From Acestrorhynchus altus (Eukaryota > Chordata > Actinopteri > Characiformes > Acestrorhynchidae), in the NCBI GenBank assembly GCA_034509495.1, contig CM067523.1:17988379-18052378 (forward strand): DNA of 64,000 bases, in the 5' to 3' direction. Position numbers and translations under genes: made by a program. How positions within the stretch are numbered: the first letter of the stretch is position 1; every line of letters starts with the position of its first letter. Below are positions 32,641 through 43,135 of the stretch, piece after piece. Under the pieces are notes generated by a model, which worked only from the letters and a program-made list of their open reading frames with translations, did no database searches and was not told where the DNA came from.

Positions 32641-33779
32641 GGTGATGGTGGGTGAGCAGCTAGTCCATGGCAGGGTGGGAAACTAATCCACGTCCAGTAG
32701 CCAGAAGGTGGAAAGCCAATGTAAAGTTCTAGCAAAGTTGTAGAAAAATTACTTTATAAAGTAAATAAAATAAAATAAATTATTAAATTACTTCAAATCA
32801 CAATTTGGGGAAATTTAAGATTTAATTTAATAATTTCTAGACTAAATTAGACTAAATTAGATTAGCTCAAGGTTGTAATCCGAGCACCGCAGATTTGAAT
32901 GATGATCACATTGCATGACATCAGCAGCCATAATCTGGCCATGTTCTATCTGCTCTCTCCCTACATCACACTTCTGCTGAGCAATGATGCAATGGGAGCA
33001 GTTCAAAAAGAGGTGGTGGCTGGTGTCACTAGTTGTGGAGGAAGAATGTGCTTGTCTTCGCCCTTCTAGTTGGGAGCATCATTCGTGATGAGGAAGAGTC
33101 CTAATGGGCTTGGATAACCGACTCTTTCAATTTGGGGCAGAAAACTGGCCCAAACTGCCAGGGTAAACTGGTGTGGTAATTCTTACAATGTATGTAATGA
33201 CTCTTTCTACTCACTGGGAGGCCAATGGCTTCGAAAGGGATTAAAGAACTGTAATTTAATTGTGTAATTTGAAATTTAATTATGTATTTTTTTAATTGTG
33301 ATCAAATTGTGAAGAATGTAAAATGTGATCATGTGATCATGGATTGTTTTTGTGAAGAACTAGTGAAACCAAGTCAACTTGACATTTCATTGTGAATTTC
33401 ATAGGAATTGGAAATTTCATGATGCATTAATTGATTTCATATATAATTCAATTAAAATTAATTAAAGTCTATGGGAAATTTGAAATTGCAAGATTCACAG
33501 TACCTAACATTAAATCAAACAGTGGAAACCTGAGATGACCTGAGGGGCGAGCATTTCAGCCTTTTACAACCCTAGTATTTCTCCAATCAGTGGTGTGAAC
33601 CTCAAGTTAATGTTGTTCAGGGTCTGGCAAGCTTACATAGTGCACTCTGAATGCACAGCAGGAGTAAACACAGCATTAGTATGGAGTGCCATAGCAGCTC
33701 TCCTGCTGGCCACATCAATAAAACTCGCACAGGGGATCAAATTTTGAAAGTCAGGTTTGGCGACAAATAGCTGCATTGA
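32641..33779. other. AT-rich non-coding stretch
   Basis: No gene. Repeated AATTTAATT/AATTGTGA words at 33,230-33,480 form a low-complexity zone. Confidence 0.4.
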
Positions 33780-34740
33780 ATGATTTTCTCATTGTGATGT
33801 TTATTCAGCTAAAACACTGTATCTGTGCACGCCATTTAGTACCGCATCCAGGTGTCCGAGGCGAAAAAGCGAATCGATAGAACACAATTATATCGGGCAG
33901 TAAGGGGAGGTTTGAGTTATCTCAGTGATTTGCCCATTGGTGGAATGGTCAGGAGATCAGATTAATGTTCAGTGGACAGAAATGTGGCCTGATTGTCATT
34001 AAAAACACTCCACAGTGATTATTATTACCCACACTTAATCACCATCGAACAGCTGAGTGCTAGTCAATGGCCTTTTCAATTGTATTTATTCAGCTTTCTC
34101 CCATCGTTGTCCGTTTGCTTTTCCTTGTGTTTTTAATGCCACATGATGTCCTGCGGCTTGTGCTTACAGCAGAGAGGTGTAGATCAAACAGGAACATGTT
34201 GAAAGGACACTTTCTCTGGCTCTGGAAAGACGTGAGGAGCAAATGAATGTTGGGATTCTAATTAAAGCCGGCTGACATTTGCACATTTCTTCATGTAGTC
34301 CACAAGGCTGCATTTTTTAATCGACGGTGCCATTAATTATAGGCCTTTTTTACAATCGTCAGTAAGTCCATTGTCTTCTGTGGCAAAACTAGGCAGAACT
34401 AACCTTGAGAAAATATATCTGGAGTGCCGTGGGGGTGTTCAAAAGAAAGAAGATGAAAAAAAAAAATCAGCTCACTTCAAAATGAGCATCACCCTTTTAA
34501 TAGGATTGAACACCACCGGGCTGAATTGTTGCCAAAAACCAGAGTGCTCTTTGAATTAGAAGAGTGGGGGTGAGGCTAGGCCAGTAAAAGGTACAGTTTG
34601 CGGTCAAGGAGAGACCAAACAAAAGCCTCTCATCAGGTAAATCAAGGCTGACTTTTATTTCTTCAGGTGACAAAGCTGGGTGGCCTTCTCAAACCAAAGA
34701 GCAGTAAAGCGTCCTGACAGGGAGAGTTGCCAGAGCTGAT
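33780..34740. promoter_or_regulatory. Candidate conserved non-coding element cluster
   Basis: Long low-copy block with TGAATGATTTTCTCATTGTG, CGAAAAAGCGAATCGATAG, CAGTGATTATTATTACCC, GATTCTAATTAAAGCCGGC, TTTTTAATCGACGGTGCC and ATTAATTATAGGCC. The density of AT-rich homeodomain cores within GC-balanced text is typical of vertebrate developmental enhancers. No credible frame. 34,741-35,479 is ordinary non-coding DNA. Confidence 0.4.
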
Positions 34741-35479
34741 ACAGAGGGCGAGGAAGGGGGGTAAAGGTGCCCCTTCAGCCTCCCTAATGACACCCTGCAC
34801 TATATACATGTGTGTGTTTTTGTACATTTGTAAGAGCAAAGAGAAACAGGTGACATCTAGAACCAGCGTTCAGAAGAAGCCCCACTTAGCAGCCTAATTT
34901 TTTTCCTTTTGTTTTATGGGATTAAAATTAAATTCTAGCTTTTGGATCAGCATGGCTACATGACCTAAACACTACCTCAGTGCTTTTATTGAGGTCCATA
35001 ATAGAAACATATTTCCATAGAAACTGACCCCTGTACTCATACCTCTGCTTTCTGCCTCCCAGCATCCAAAGAATTCTGCATGTAGGAGTAGGAAAAACTT
35101 TCTCCAAGTCAAAATGAGTAGATGACTGATAGATGCTTACAGGATTGTGAGGTTATTTTTTGGATTTTTATTCGTTGGTCTATCACAAAGATTGTGGATG
35201 TAATGAACACTTTTTCAAGGCACTGTAAGGTCTGCAGGAATTTAATTCTCCAGGAGCAGGGTTGGTATGTTATAGTGTGTGATGGAGACAGGATCTGTCT
35301 CATTACCAGAATGCTTTATGTGATGATCCTAAAGCATTCTGTTTTTTGGTGTACTTACCTGTTTAGTGTTTTATCTGTAAATGCATGGGAGAGCGCACAG
35401 TCCCCAAGAGGCTGGAAGGACCCACAGTTGTATTGGGAGGAAGAAGCCTAGTCTGTGAATAAAGACAATCATAAGTGAA

Positions 35480-35935
35480 CTACCATATACATATACTTAC
35501 CTGGATATTGTGTTCCTGTGTTTGGATGGGAAGATGTGTTGTTGTAGACATGCCTGATTATGATGTGGAACAATTGATGCACTAACTAAATAATTAGAGG
35601 CTGGGAAGTGCCAGCTGAGGTCCTCAGGAGTAAGGCAATGTGGTATGGTAATGTGGTCTGGGTGGCTTTGCAGCCCACAAACCTTTGGGTGTCTCACCTA
35701 ACTGTTAATGGTTAGAGTTAAGAATAATTGCCTGAGATTAGCCAATGGGATCAAGGGGCCAATGGAATCACAAGAATCACTTTGTGTTTTTAGTGATGAT
35801 TCAGTAAATACACACATTTATTCATTTGGAAGACTGAATAAAGTTACTGTACTGGGACTTATTTTGTGGCTGCTGATTTCCCTGATTGAATCCCAGGTTA
35901 CACTTCCAAAACGGTCACCTAAACATCCGAAAATG
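35480..35935 (+). mobile_element. Possible 5' LTR and primer binding site of the Gypsy element downstream
   Basis: Contains a poly-A signal-like CTGAATAAAGTTACTG (35,834) and a GC-richer U5-like end. This is followed by AAAATGGTGGCAGTGGTAC at about 35,930, which resembles the TGGTG(G/T)CAG primer binding site of Gypsy elements and is positioned ahead of gag-like sequence. The left boundary is unknown and no matching 3' LTR was found after 38,690. Confidence 0.35.
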
Positions 35936-35989
35936 GTGGCAGTGGTACAAGAATAGCAGCTTCAAAGCAAAAGTCAGTAGCTACGAAAT

Positions 35990-38690
35990 GAATCCTACAA
36001 GCAGATGAGTAGACCACGAAGGTCACTAGCCAAATCAGTGGTGTAAGCTTGAGAATGTCCACAGAGGGCACACGAGCACAAGGTTCATTCCCGAGTTCAC
36101 AGAGGAAGACGCAGACCAAAGCGAAAGTCAGCCAAAAAAAAGAATGAACAGTAATATGCCTCAGAGAAAGCCTCCAACCAAACAACAACCAATAAGAGAC
36201 ATGTCAACTCAAGAAGAAGAAGAAGAAAGTTTCCAACCTGGCGATGGATTAAAGGGCTGTAAGTGTTGAGCACCTGTGTGAAAGGTTCAAAAGTTTAGTC
36301 CAAACTGAAAACAAGAGACAAAAGCAGTACCAGAGGGAAAAGGCTAAACAGGAGCAGAGGTAGTGAACAATAGAGCACCAGTTTGGTCTGCTACAAGAGG
36401 AGGTTCAGCAAGGGCAGAGGGAACAACAGAGCAGTTAAGGCAACATTTCCACCCCATTCCAGCAATGATCCTCAGACAGATCCTAAAACCAAAGATGAGA
36501 AGAAGCTTGGAGATAGAAACTACCATCAGCCAGCGTATGCGACTTGTGCAACTCCACAGATGCCCCCATTGAAACAGAATGATGACATCGAACACAATTT
36601 AACAACTTTTGAGCGCATTGCACAAGCTGTAAGTTGGCTGGAAGAGGAATGGGCTTTATACCTTGTGCCAGTGCTGAAGGAAAGGAGTGAGCTGCATATG
36701 TAGCCATGGACTTTAATGATGCATGTATAAACAAGAACAAACATAGACTACATTTTACAGAAAACACTCCGTGTTCTGATTTTCCTATTTTTTTTTATTG
36801 CAGTTTAGCACCCACTAGTGGGTGAACAGAAAAGACCCCTGAACGAATCAGGAGCAGGAAGAAGAGCAGAGCACACTGGACTGCATACCTAACATCCATT
36901 GCAATCCTTGTCTTGTTAGCCCTTAAGAAGACATTTCCTGTACCTGTCAATGTTGATCGCTATCTATCTTTAGATATGTTTTGAATTGTGGCTGATGTTT
37001 GTTTAGAGTCTTTTTGTTATTTTATGGAACCTGCACATTCTGCTTTCTTCCTACCCTTGCACAATTTGTTTTGTTTGCCAGTTATAGAACATCAGTGCAA
37101 ATCCTAAATGTTAAAAAGTATATTTCCTTGATATTCCTCTATGATTTTATGTATGCATTTTCTTATTCATGCATGCTTGTATTTTCCACACCATTCATAT
37201 GATGTATGGTGTTGAGCTTCCTGAATAACTGGACAGGTGACACAGTGAGGTCAGTACACTGTGCTTGAGGGAGAAATGCCCAGAGAACTGTACAACAGAC
37301 TGGATGCAATGAAAATGCATGACAGCAGCAGCAAATAAAAAGGAAATGGGAGATGAAGTAGTCTTGGAGCAGTACCAAGTAGTCTTGGTACTTCAAAATG
37401 GTCAGTCCTGAGCTGAGAAGCTGGATCATTGAACGCAGACAGAGCTCCCCGAATCAGGCAGTGGAATTTGCTGAGGCATTCATGACGGCAAGGCAAGCTG
37501 AGGGAGGATTCCAGTGGAAGTCTTGGAGATTGAGTGGTGTTGGCCCTAAGCAGCAGGGTAGTTTTACAGTTACTCAGGTGTGGAGGATGAAGGAGAATTT
37601 AAAAAAGTCCTCCAGTTTTAAACAACAGAAAGAAAAGGCACAGATGAAATGTTTTAATTGCAACCAATATTGCCAGGATACAAAAGAGTGAGTGCCCTAA
37701 ACTGACTACCTGCACAAACTATTTGTATTATGCCTCTAGACTGGAGAAAGACAAAGTCATTCTGACACAGTAAACTCTGTAAAGTTCGGTATAAATCATT
37801 TAAAGCTATGATAGATACAGGAGCCTGTCAAACACTAGTCTCAGCAAAAGTACCAGAAATTTAAATTAGTCACACAGAGGAACTGAAAGCAAAAGTGCAT
37901 CCTTAGCAATGTATGCACTTTTAGTTTTCATTGAAAAGTAAAACAGTCAAAAAGGGAGAAACGGAGAGAAAAAGTGAAAGGCACTAAAATCAAGGAGCAG
38001 AATGGCAGAGAGTGATATGTCTGTACTGCCTGATAGCAGATTAGCAGAAGCTAGATGAAACACTCACTCCATTGTTTGATAAAAATATGGGGCAGGGGAA
38101 ATTTTTGTAAAACAGGACTGTATAGAGTAAAGGCCAATACAAACAATAATAGCTGTACTTAAATCTTTTAGAAATTATGAAATTGGCACATTCAGCTCAT
38201 TTTGCTGGTCATTTAGACATAGAGAAAACACTCAACAAAATGGCAAGTAGGTTTTACTGGCCAGATTAATACAGGGACATAGATAACATTTTTTTAAATA
38301 TGCCCTGAATGTCAATTAACAACCCCAAGCAAGTAGTCAGATAGAGACCCTTTAATAAGGATGCCAATTATAGATGTGCCATTTACAAGAACTGCCATGG
38401 ATGTGGTAAGGCCATTATCTAAAATTTGTACTTGCTAACCAGAAATGTTTGCCCTTAAAAAGTGAAAACATATCATATTGTGAATGTATTCATACAGCTA
38501 AAGAGGCATACCTAAAGAGGTAATTACTGACCAAGACCCTCATTTTACATCATATCAGATAAAGGAGGTTCTCAGTTTATTGGGAATTAAAAGGATTAGG
38601 ACCACACCCTTTCATCCCCAGACTGATGGACTGACTGAGAGGTTCAATCTCACTTTGTAATATATTTCACACAAATTGAACATACACGTG
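35990..38690 (+). pseudogene. Ty3/Gypsy retrotransposon, gag-protease-integrase remnant lacking RT
   Basis: Gag-like pieces in order: an acidic helical segment (LTTFERIAQAVSWLEEEWAL at 36,600-36,660), then a SCAN-like capsid end (VSPELRSWIIERR..AVEFAEAFMTARQ, 37,400-37,495). A zinc knuckle follows at 37,648-37,700 with its His replaced (CFNCNQYCQDTKE). A protease active-site block KAMIDTGACQTLVSAKV lies at about 37,800. Integrase follows at 38,165-38,660: an HHCC-like zone, AMDVV, ITDQDP and HPQTDGLTERFNLTL, with D and E 35 residues apart. RT and RNase H should lie between protease and integrase, but only about 300 bp separate them. Multiple stops and shifts. Confidence 0.8.
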
Positions 38691-38736
38691 ATCCTATATC
38701 ATGATTTTTGTCAGGTTTAGATTGTAGGTATATTTT

Positions 38737-38768
38737 GATTGCTGTTGTTGTTGTTGTTGTTGTTGTTG
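38737..38768. repeat. (GTT)n microsatellite
   Basis: About ten TTG/GTT units. The Val-rich frame over it is an artefact. 38,769-39,239 holds no recognisable gene. Confidence 0.9.
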
Positions 38769-39239
38769 AAACAGACCAGTGTTTACTTGAGAGGAATCTC
38801 TGTGTTTATACACTTTTCAATAAAAGAAACTCAAGGGTATTTATGTGGTTTTGTGTGACACTGAGACAGCCAGAGGAGCAAATGAATTAAAACCAAAACC
38901 AGAACAGTACAGACCCTCTGATTCAGGACAGGTAATTTTGTCAGCATGTAGGCCTGTATTACACTTGCTGGCAAAAACTGAGCAATTGCAATTATCTAGA
39001 GCATTTTAATCTCTGGGTATCGTTATTTTTTGAGTATCAGTTAGTAGGCTTCTGTGCACAGAAGTATCTTTGCTCCTTACTGTGAACAACAGTGTGGTTC
39101 TTTCTGAAGGCACAGTACAGCCAGAAATTTAAATGAAAACAAGTTTATTCTATTTTTGCCAATTGTAATCAATCAGCCAAGTTATGAAAACCTTTAATGA
39201 TTTTTTCTTTCTTTAAACATATTTAAAGATATGGGCATT

Positions 39240-40170
39240 TATAATTCATTTAACTATATTGAGAGATGGAGGTGATGTAAAGCCTTCAGAGAGAAGGCTT
39301 GTAGATATGTCTGAGAAGGGTTTTAATTAGAAATTATTTAGAATTATAAATCATCTGCTCCATTGTCCAGAAAATAACTTACAACTGCAGAACACTTAAA
39401 ATAAGTAGCAAGTTCAGCCCAAGTGTAAGAAGTCTCCAACAATCCTAATTTGTTATCATAGGACCTACAGGTAGCTCCTGCCACAGTTGATGTCAAAGTG
39501 CATCATTTATCATCAGACAGAGACCAAACAAGTTTGATTTACTTGGAAGGTGTGCAAAGAGGAAACCAAAAAAACCAAAAAAAAACAAAAAACAAATAAA
39601 CAACAAAAATAAAAAAAAACATCAGTTCAGGACTATAGTTTGTCAGAGGATGCCTGAAAAACAGCAGGACTTTTGGAACAATGTGCTTTGGACAGATGAA
39701 TACAAAGATTAATTATTTTGGGCACAGAAACTGTAGACACGTTTAGCACAAAACAAACACAGGATTTGAGCAGAAGAACATCATAGCGACTGTGAAGCAT
39801 GGGGGTGGAAATGTCATGGTTTGGGGCTGCTTTGCAGGGCCTTTCACTGAAACATCACGTGGGTGAAAGAATTGTGAAAATCATTCAGAGAATGGTAAAG
39901 ATTTATAGGAAACATTTAACTGACATTTTTTTAGCCAGAGTGGAAATACCAGCTATTAGGGAACAGGGTGTCCAAACTTTTTGCGTCATAAGTAAAATGC
40001 ATTTCTATAATTATAATTTGCTTATTACATTTTTAAAGATTTCTTCAGTTTTATGAGATTAGTTATATCACCTCCATCTCTCAGTATAGTTAAAATGAAG
40101 ATCAAATGTCCATATGTCTAAATAAGACAAATGTGTTCATAGGGTGTCCTAGCATTTTGTTGCACAAGAC
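39240..40170 (+). mobile_element. Tc1-like DNA transposon, family A copy 2, with both inverted ends
   Basis: Left end AACTATATTGAGAGATGGAG then GTGATGTAA (39,253-39,283). The right end, inverted, gives AACTATACTGAGAGATGGAG then GTGATATAACTAATC (40,062-40,100). Transposase remnants include LWTDEYK (39,687-39,710; the Tc1-type SDE/TDE active-site region), TTATTTTGGGCACAG and GTGAAGCATGGGGGTGGAAA..GTTTGGGGCTGCTTTGC at 39,791-39,831. A CAAA/AAAAAC-rich insertion lies at 39,555-39,620. Frames are broken; non-functional. Confidence 0.8.
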
Positions 40171-40904
40171 TAATTCAGCTAAGAGGTAATGGACTTTCTT
40201 GGAATCCAACTAATCATCCCATTCTGGTGGGAATGTAGTTAGAGACTGATCAGAAAAATCCAGAAAGAGAGGCATTGCGGTCAGAAAATGAGTTCTGATG
40301 AAGGGTTAGAGCAATGTTTCTCAAACCTGGTACTGGCCCTCTACATGTTTTAGAGGAATCCCTGCTGTAACACACTCCCTTCTACTCTGAAAGGACTTGC
40401 TAATGAGTTGATTAGTTTTATCAGGAGTATCAGTAAATATACAGGACAGGGCAGTTCCAGGACAGCATTTGAGAAACACTCTGTTGCATGACTAAACCAA
40501 CCAGGGCACCAATAAAATAGAAATTTAAGGGAGGAGTTTCTAAAAAAACAGAGCTGTAACTACAGTCTGTCTGAGGCACTGCAGACTCTCTAAAATGCCA
40601 TAAAGTTTAATGTGTAAACATGACTAAATTACAGCTGGACTGTGTGAGGTGCTTTGTTTGTTTGGAGTCTGCAAATTGACCATTTGGAGTTTGCAAATTT
40701 GAAGCCATTGGAATCCTCCGTAGTGGCGCTGCTGGCCCTCTGCTGGCCTGCTGCTGGCAGAAGTGTTGGAAATGCATTTGCCTCCATCAGAGACACAAAT
40801 ATCATAATATCTGTCACACTTCATTTCACATTAGTTCTGAGAAATTAAGCTGGAGAAGGAAAATTACAGGGAGAGCTGAGGGAATGCAGAGTTATTGCTG
40901 TTTT
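40171..40904. other. Non-coding sequence, no gene
   Basis: Low-copy. TTTGGAGTcTGCAAATTgaC is partly repeated at 40,660-40,700. The short frames at 40,624-40,848 on both strands are mutual shadows. Confidence 0.35.
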
Positions 40905-41095
40905 CACATATACCCATCAGCCACAACATTAAGAACACCTGCCTGCCATTATGAAGGCCAAAACAGCACTGACCCATTAAGGCATGGACTTCACAGGACT
41001 TACAAAGCTGTTCTATGGTTTCTGGGACCAAAACATTTGCAGCAGATCCTGTTGTTTATGTCCTGTAAGTTGTAAAGTAGGACCTCCATGAGCAA
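40905..41095 (+). mobile_element. Tc1/mariner-type non-autonomous fragment
   Basis: TACCCATCAGCCACAACATTA, AGAACACCTGCCTGCC, CCAAAACAGCACTGACCCATT, AAGGCATGGACTTCACAGG and GCAGCAGATCCTGTTG..GTCCTGTAAGTTG occur in the order known from a widespread fish Tc1-like element that starts ACCCATCAGCCATAACATTA. Only one end is present. Confidence 0.65.
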
Positions 41096-41189
41096 AAATT
41101 AGCCTTGGGTGACTATGACTCTAAACTAGACTGATAAAATAGATGACTATAAAATAGACTGAATAGTTTAGGAATTCTGGTGATAAAGT

Positions 41190-41680
41190 GGATGGCTTAA
41201 GCATGGTTCTGAAATTTGGGCTAAACCTCAGAGGTTTAGAATGTCTGGCACCGTGCCTGTAACCATGCCCAGTTTATTCAACTTTGGATTCATCTGTCCA
41301 AAGCACATTGTCCTGGTCTTTGTCTAGGTGTTCTCTGGCAAATTTAGACTTGTCTTGATGTTTCAAACTTGACTCAAAATGAATCAAACTTGCCTTTCTG
41401 ATGGTAGATCTGCACTGACAACTGTGGCAAGAAGTACCTGTAGGTCCCATCATGACAGTTTTGGACTGTTGGGACTGTTGGGCAGAACTTGTTATGATGG
41501 CCTGACAATGTTGGCAGTTGTGTTAAATGTAAATCCACTCATTTTTTCCTTACAAGAAAATGGCATTTCTAGTAATTACATTTTACAAATATATTTCCTG
41601 AGTTGTATATAGTCATATCATCAAGGTGTTCATGGGGAGTCCAAAATTTTCACATAACTGTTTATCTGCATCAAAACCAA
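41190..41680 (-). mobile_element. Tc1-like DNA transposon, family A copy 3 (truncated)
   Basis: On the minus strand: GACAATGTGCTTTGGACAGA then TGAATCCAAAGTTGAATAA (41,311-41,275, active-site LWTDESKVE-like). Further text matches 62,460-62,720, for example GATGGTAGATCTGCACTGAC and CAACTGTGGCAAGAAG on the plus strand. Terminal repeats are incomplete. Confidence 0.65.
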
Positions 41681-41799
41681 GCATTTAAATTCACGACAAT
41701 CACAAACAAAGGCAGTGAAATCCTGGTGGGTCTGAGTTATGAACTATAGAGTGCTGTTTATGTTTGTTTACATCTCTTTGGTTTTAAAAGAAATACGTT

Positions 41800-41990
41800 C
41801 CTTTTATAGTGCCGAGTCCAAAACTTGCTTCTTTTAGAAGAAGCCAATGGGCCAGAGGGGTTAATTAAAATCTTAATTGCTGTTATTAAAGCCATCTTGC
41901 TCTCCTCTCTTCCCCTCCCTCTCTCAGAACTCTGCAGTGGTTTGCTGTTTGGAATACGCCATCCCCATTAACAGCTGTACACTTACCCAT
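41800..41990. promoter_or_regulatory. Candidate conserved non-coding element
   Basis: GAAGAAGCCAATGGGCC, GGGTTAATTAAAATCTTAATTGC, TTATTAAAGCCATC and GTGGTTTGCTGTTTGGAATACG occur in non-repetitive text. ATTA cores are paired and inverted at 41,861-41,880. Followed by a CA/CTCACA-rich low-complexity patch at 42,050-42,160. Confidence 0.3.
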
Positions 41991-42289
41991 CCTCCAGATG
42001 TTCACTCTGATCATCAGGCCAGAAGAGAAGCACAATGTAATCAGCCTGAACACATTCTCTCACACTCACACACTCATACACTCTGCACATTCTCATCCAC
42101 TCAGTCTCACACACCCAAACACTTTGCATGCATATAAAGACTCTGCACACACTCACTGCAATGGTTCTATTAGTATACAGAACCTCGATGATAAGGTCTA
42201 GAGTTTACAGTTAGAGCATAGAGCTTTCATTTTTAGAATACAATTTAATGTACATTGAATTTACACTGTATGTAAATTGGGTATGAAAT

Positions 42290-43130
42290 GGTGTTATCCC
42301 TCAGGGGCATGGTTTGGAAAAACCCACACCTTGTTATTGAAGTTGAGCACTGGCCAGATGCTCATGGCAAGGCAGCGTTATCAGAGTTTAAGCAAGATAT
42401 GATAGTGGGTGCCAGATGGATGGGTGATCCATTTCCGAAGCTTGTGGGTATTTAACATTCCTCAGTTTATAGTGTCACATTTTCCTGCTGGAATATCCCA
42501 TCATTGCAGGGGTACATGAAGTCCATGAAGAGCTGCAAATGGTCACTAAGTAGTAAAATATAGTCAGCACTGGTCAGTGACATGCTTAGGCAGACTGGTG
42601 GACTCAGCCCATGCTATGAGAATACACCCCACACCAGTACGTAATTGGAGTGGGGGTGCAGCATTACTGTACTGGATACCAGACAGATGTAGAGATTTAT
42701 AGAAATCAGATTTATCTCAAACTGTGTGGAGATGTTCCGTAATCTCTAAAGCCACTTTGCCACTGCATGGTACCTACACAACTTGACTACTTGAGTTGCT
42801 TTCCACTACCACTACTGATGACATTACAAAACTCTAAAGCAGTGGGTTGTGTAGGTTTATAGATTCTAAAACATTCTCTGGCATTTATTTAATATTGCTA
42901 TGTTTAGTAAATATGAAGAGAATTTGCAGTAAACAGCAAACTGCATATGCTCAGCGTTATTAAGTCATATCTGTTAGAAGATAAACCATTAACTTCTTAC
43001 ATGTAAGCGAGAAACATATTCCCTTCTTTGTTTAAGTTTTCTCTTGTACAATTATCCAGTTCTGGGCTATGTTTATACTGTATATTGTATATAGTGTACT
43101 GTTTATCTATTTTATTTTTTTTTATTATTT
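42290..43130. other. Non-coding sequence with possible transposon debris
   Basis: 42,330-42,500 (GGCCAGATGCTCATGGCAAGG, GTGCCAGATGGATGGGTGATCC, ATTCCTCAGTTTATAGTGTCAC) faintly resembles the N-terminal transposase region of a Tc1-like family, but no frame is readable. The rest is AT-rich, ending in T/A-rich text at 43,080-43,135 that serves as the A-rich tail of the LINE. Confidence 0.35.
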
Positions 43131-43135
43131 TTCTT

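Noticed and set aside
36344..36767. Overlapping minus-strand frames
   Set aside because: They are shadows of the plus-strand Gypsy gag region.
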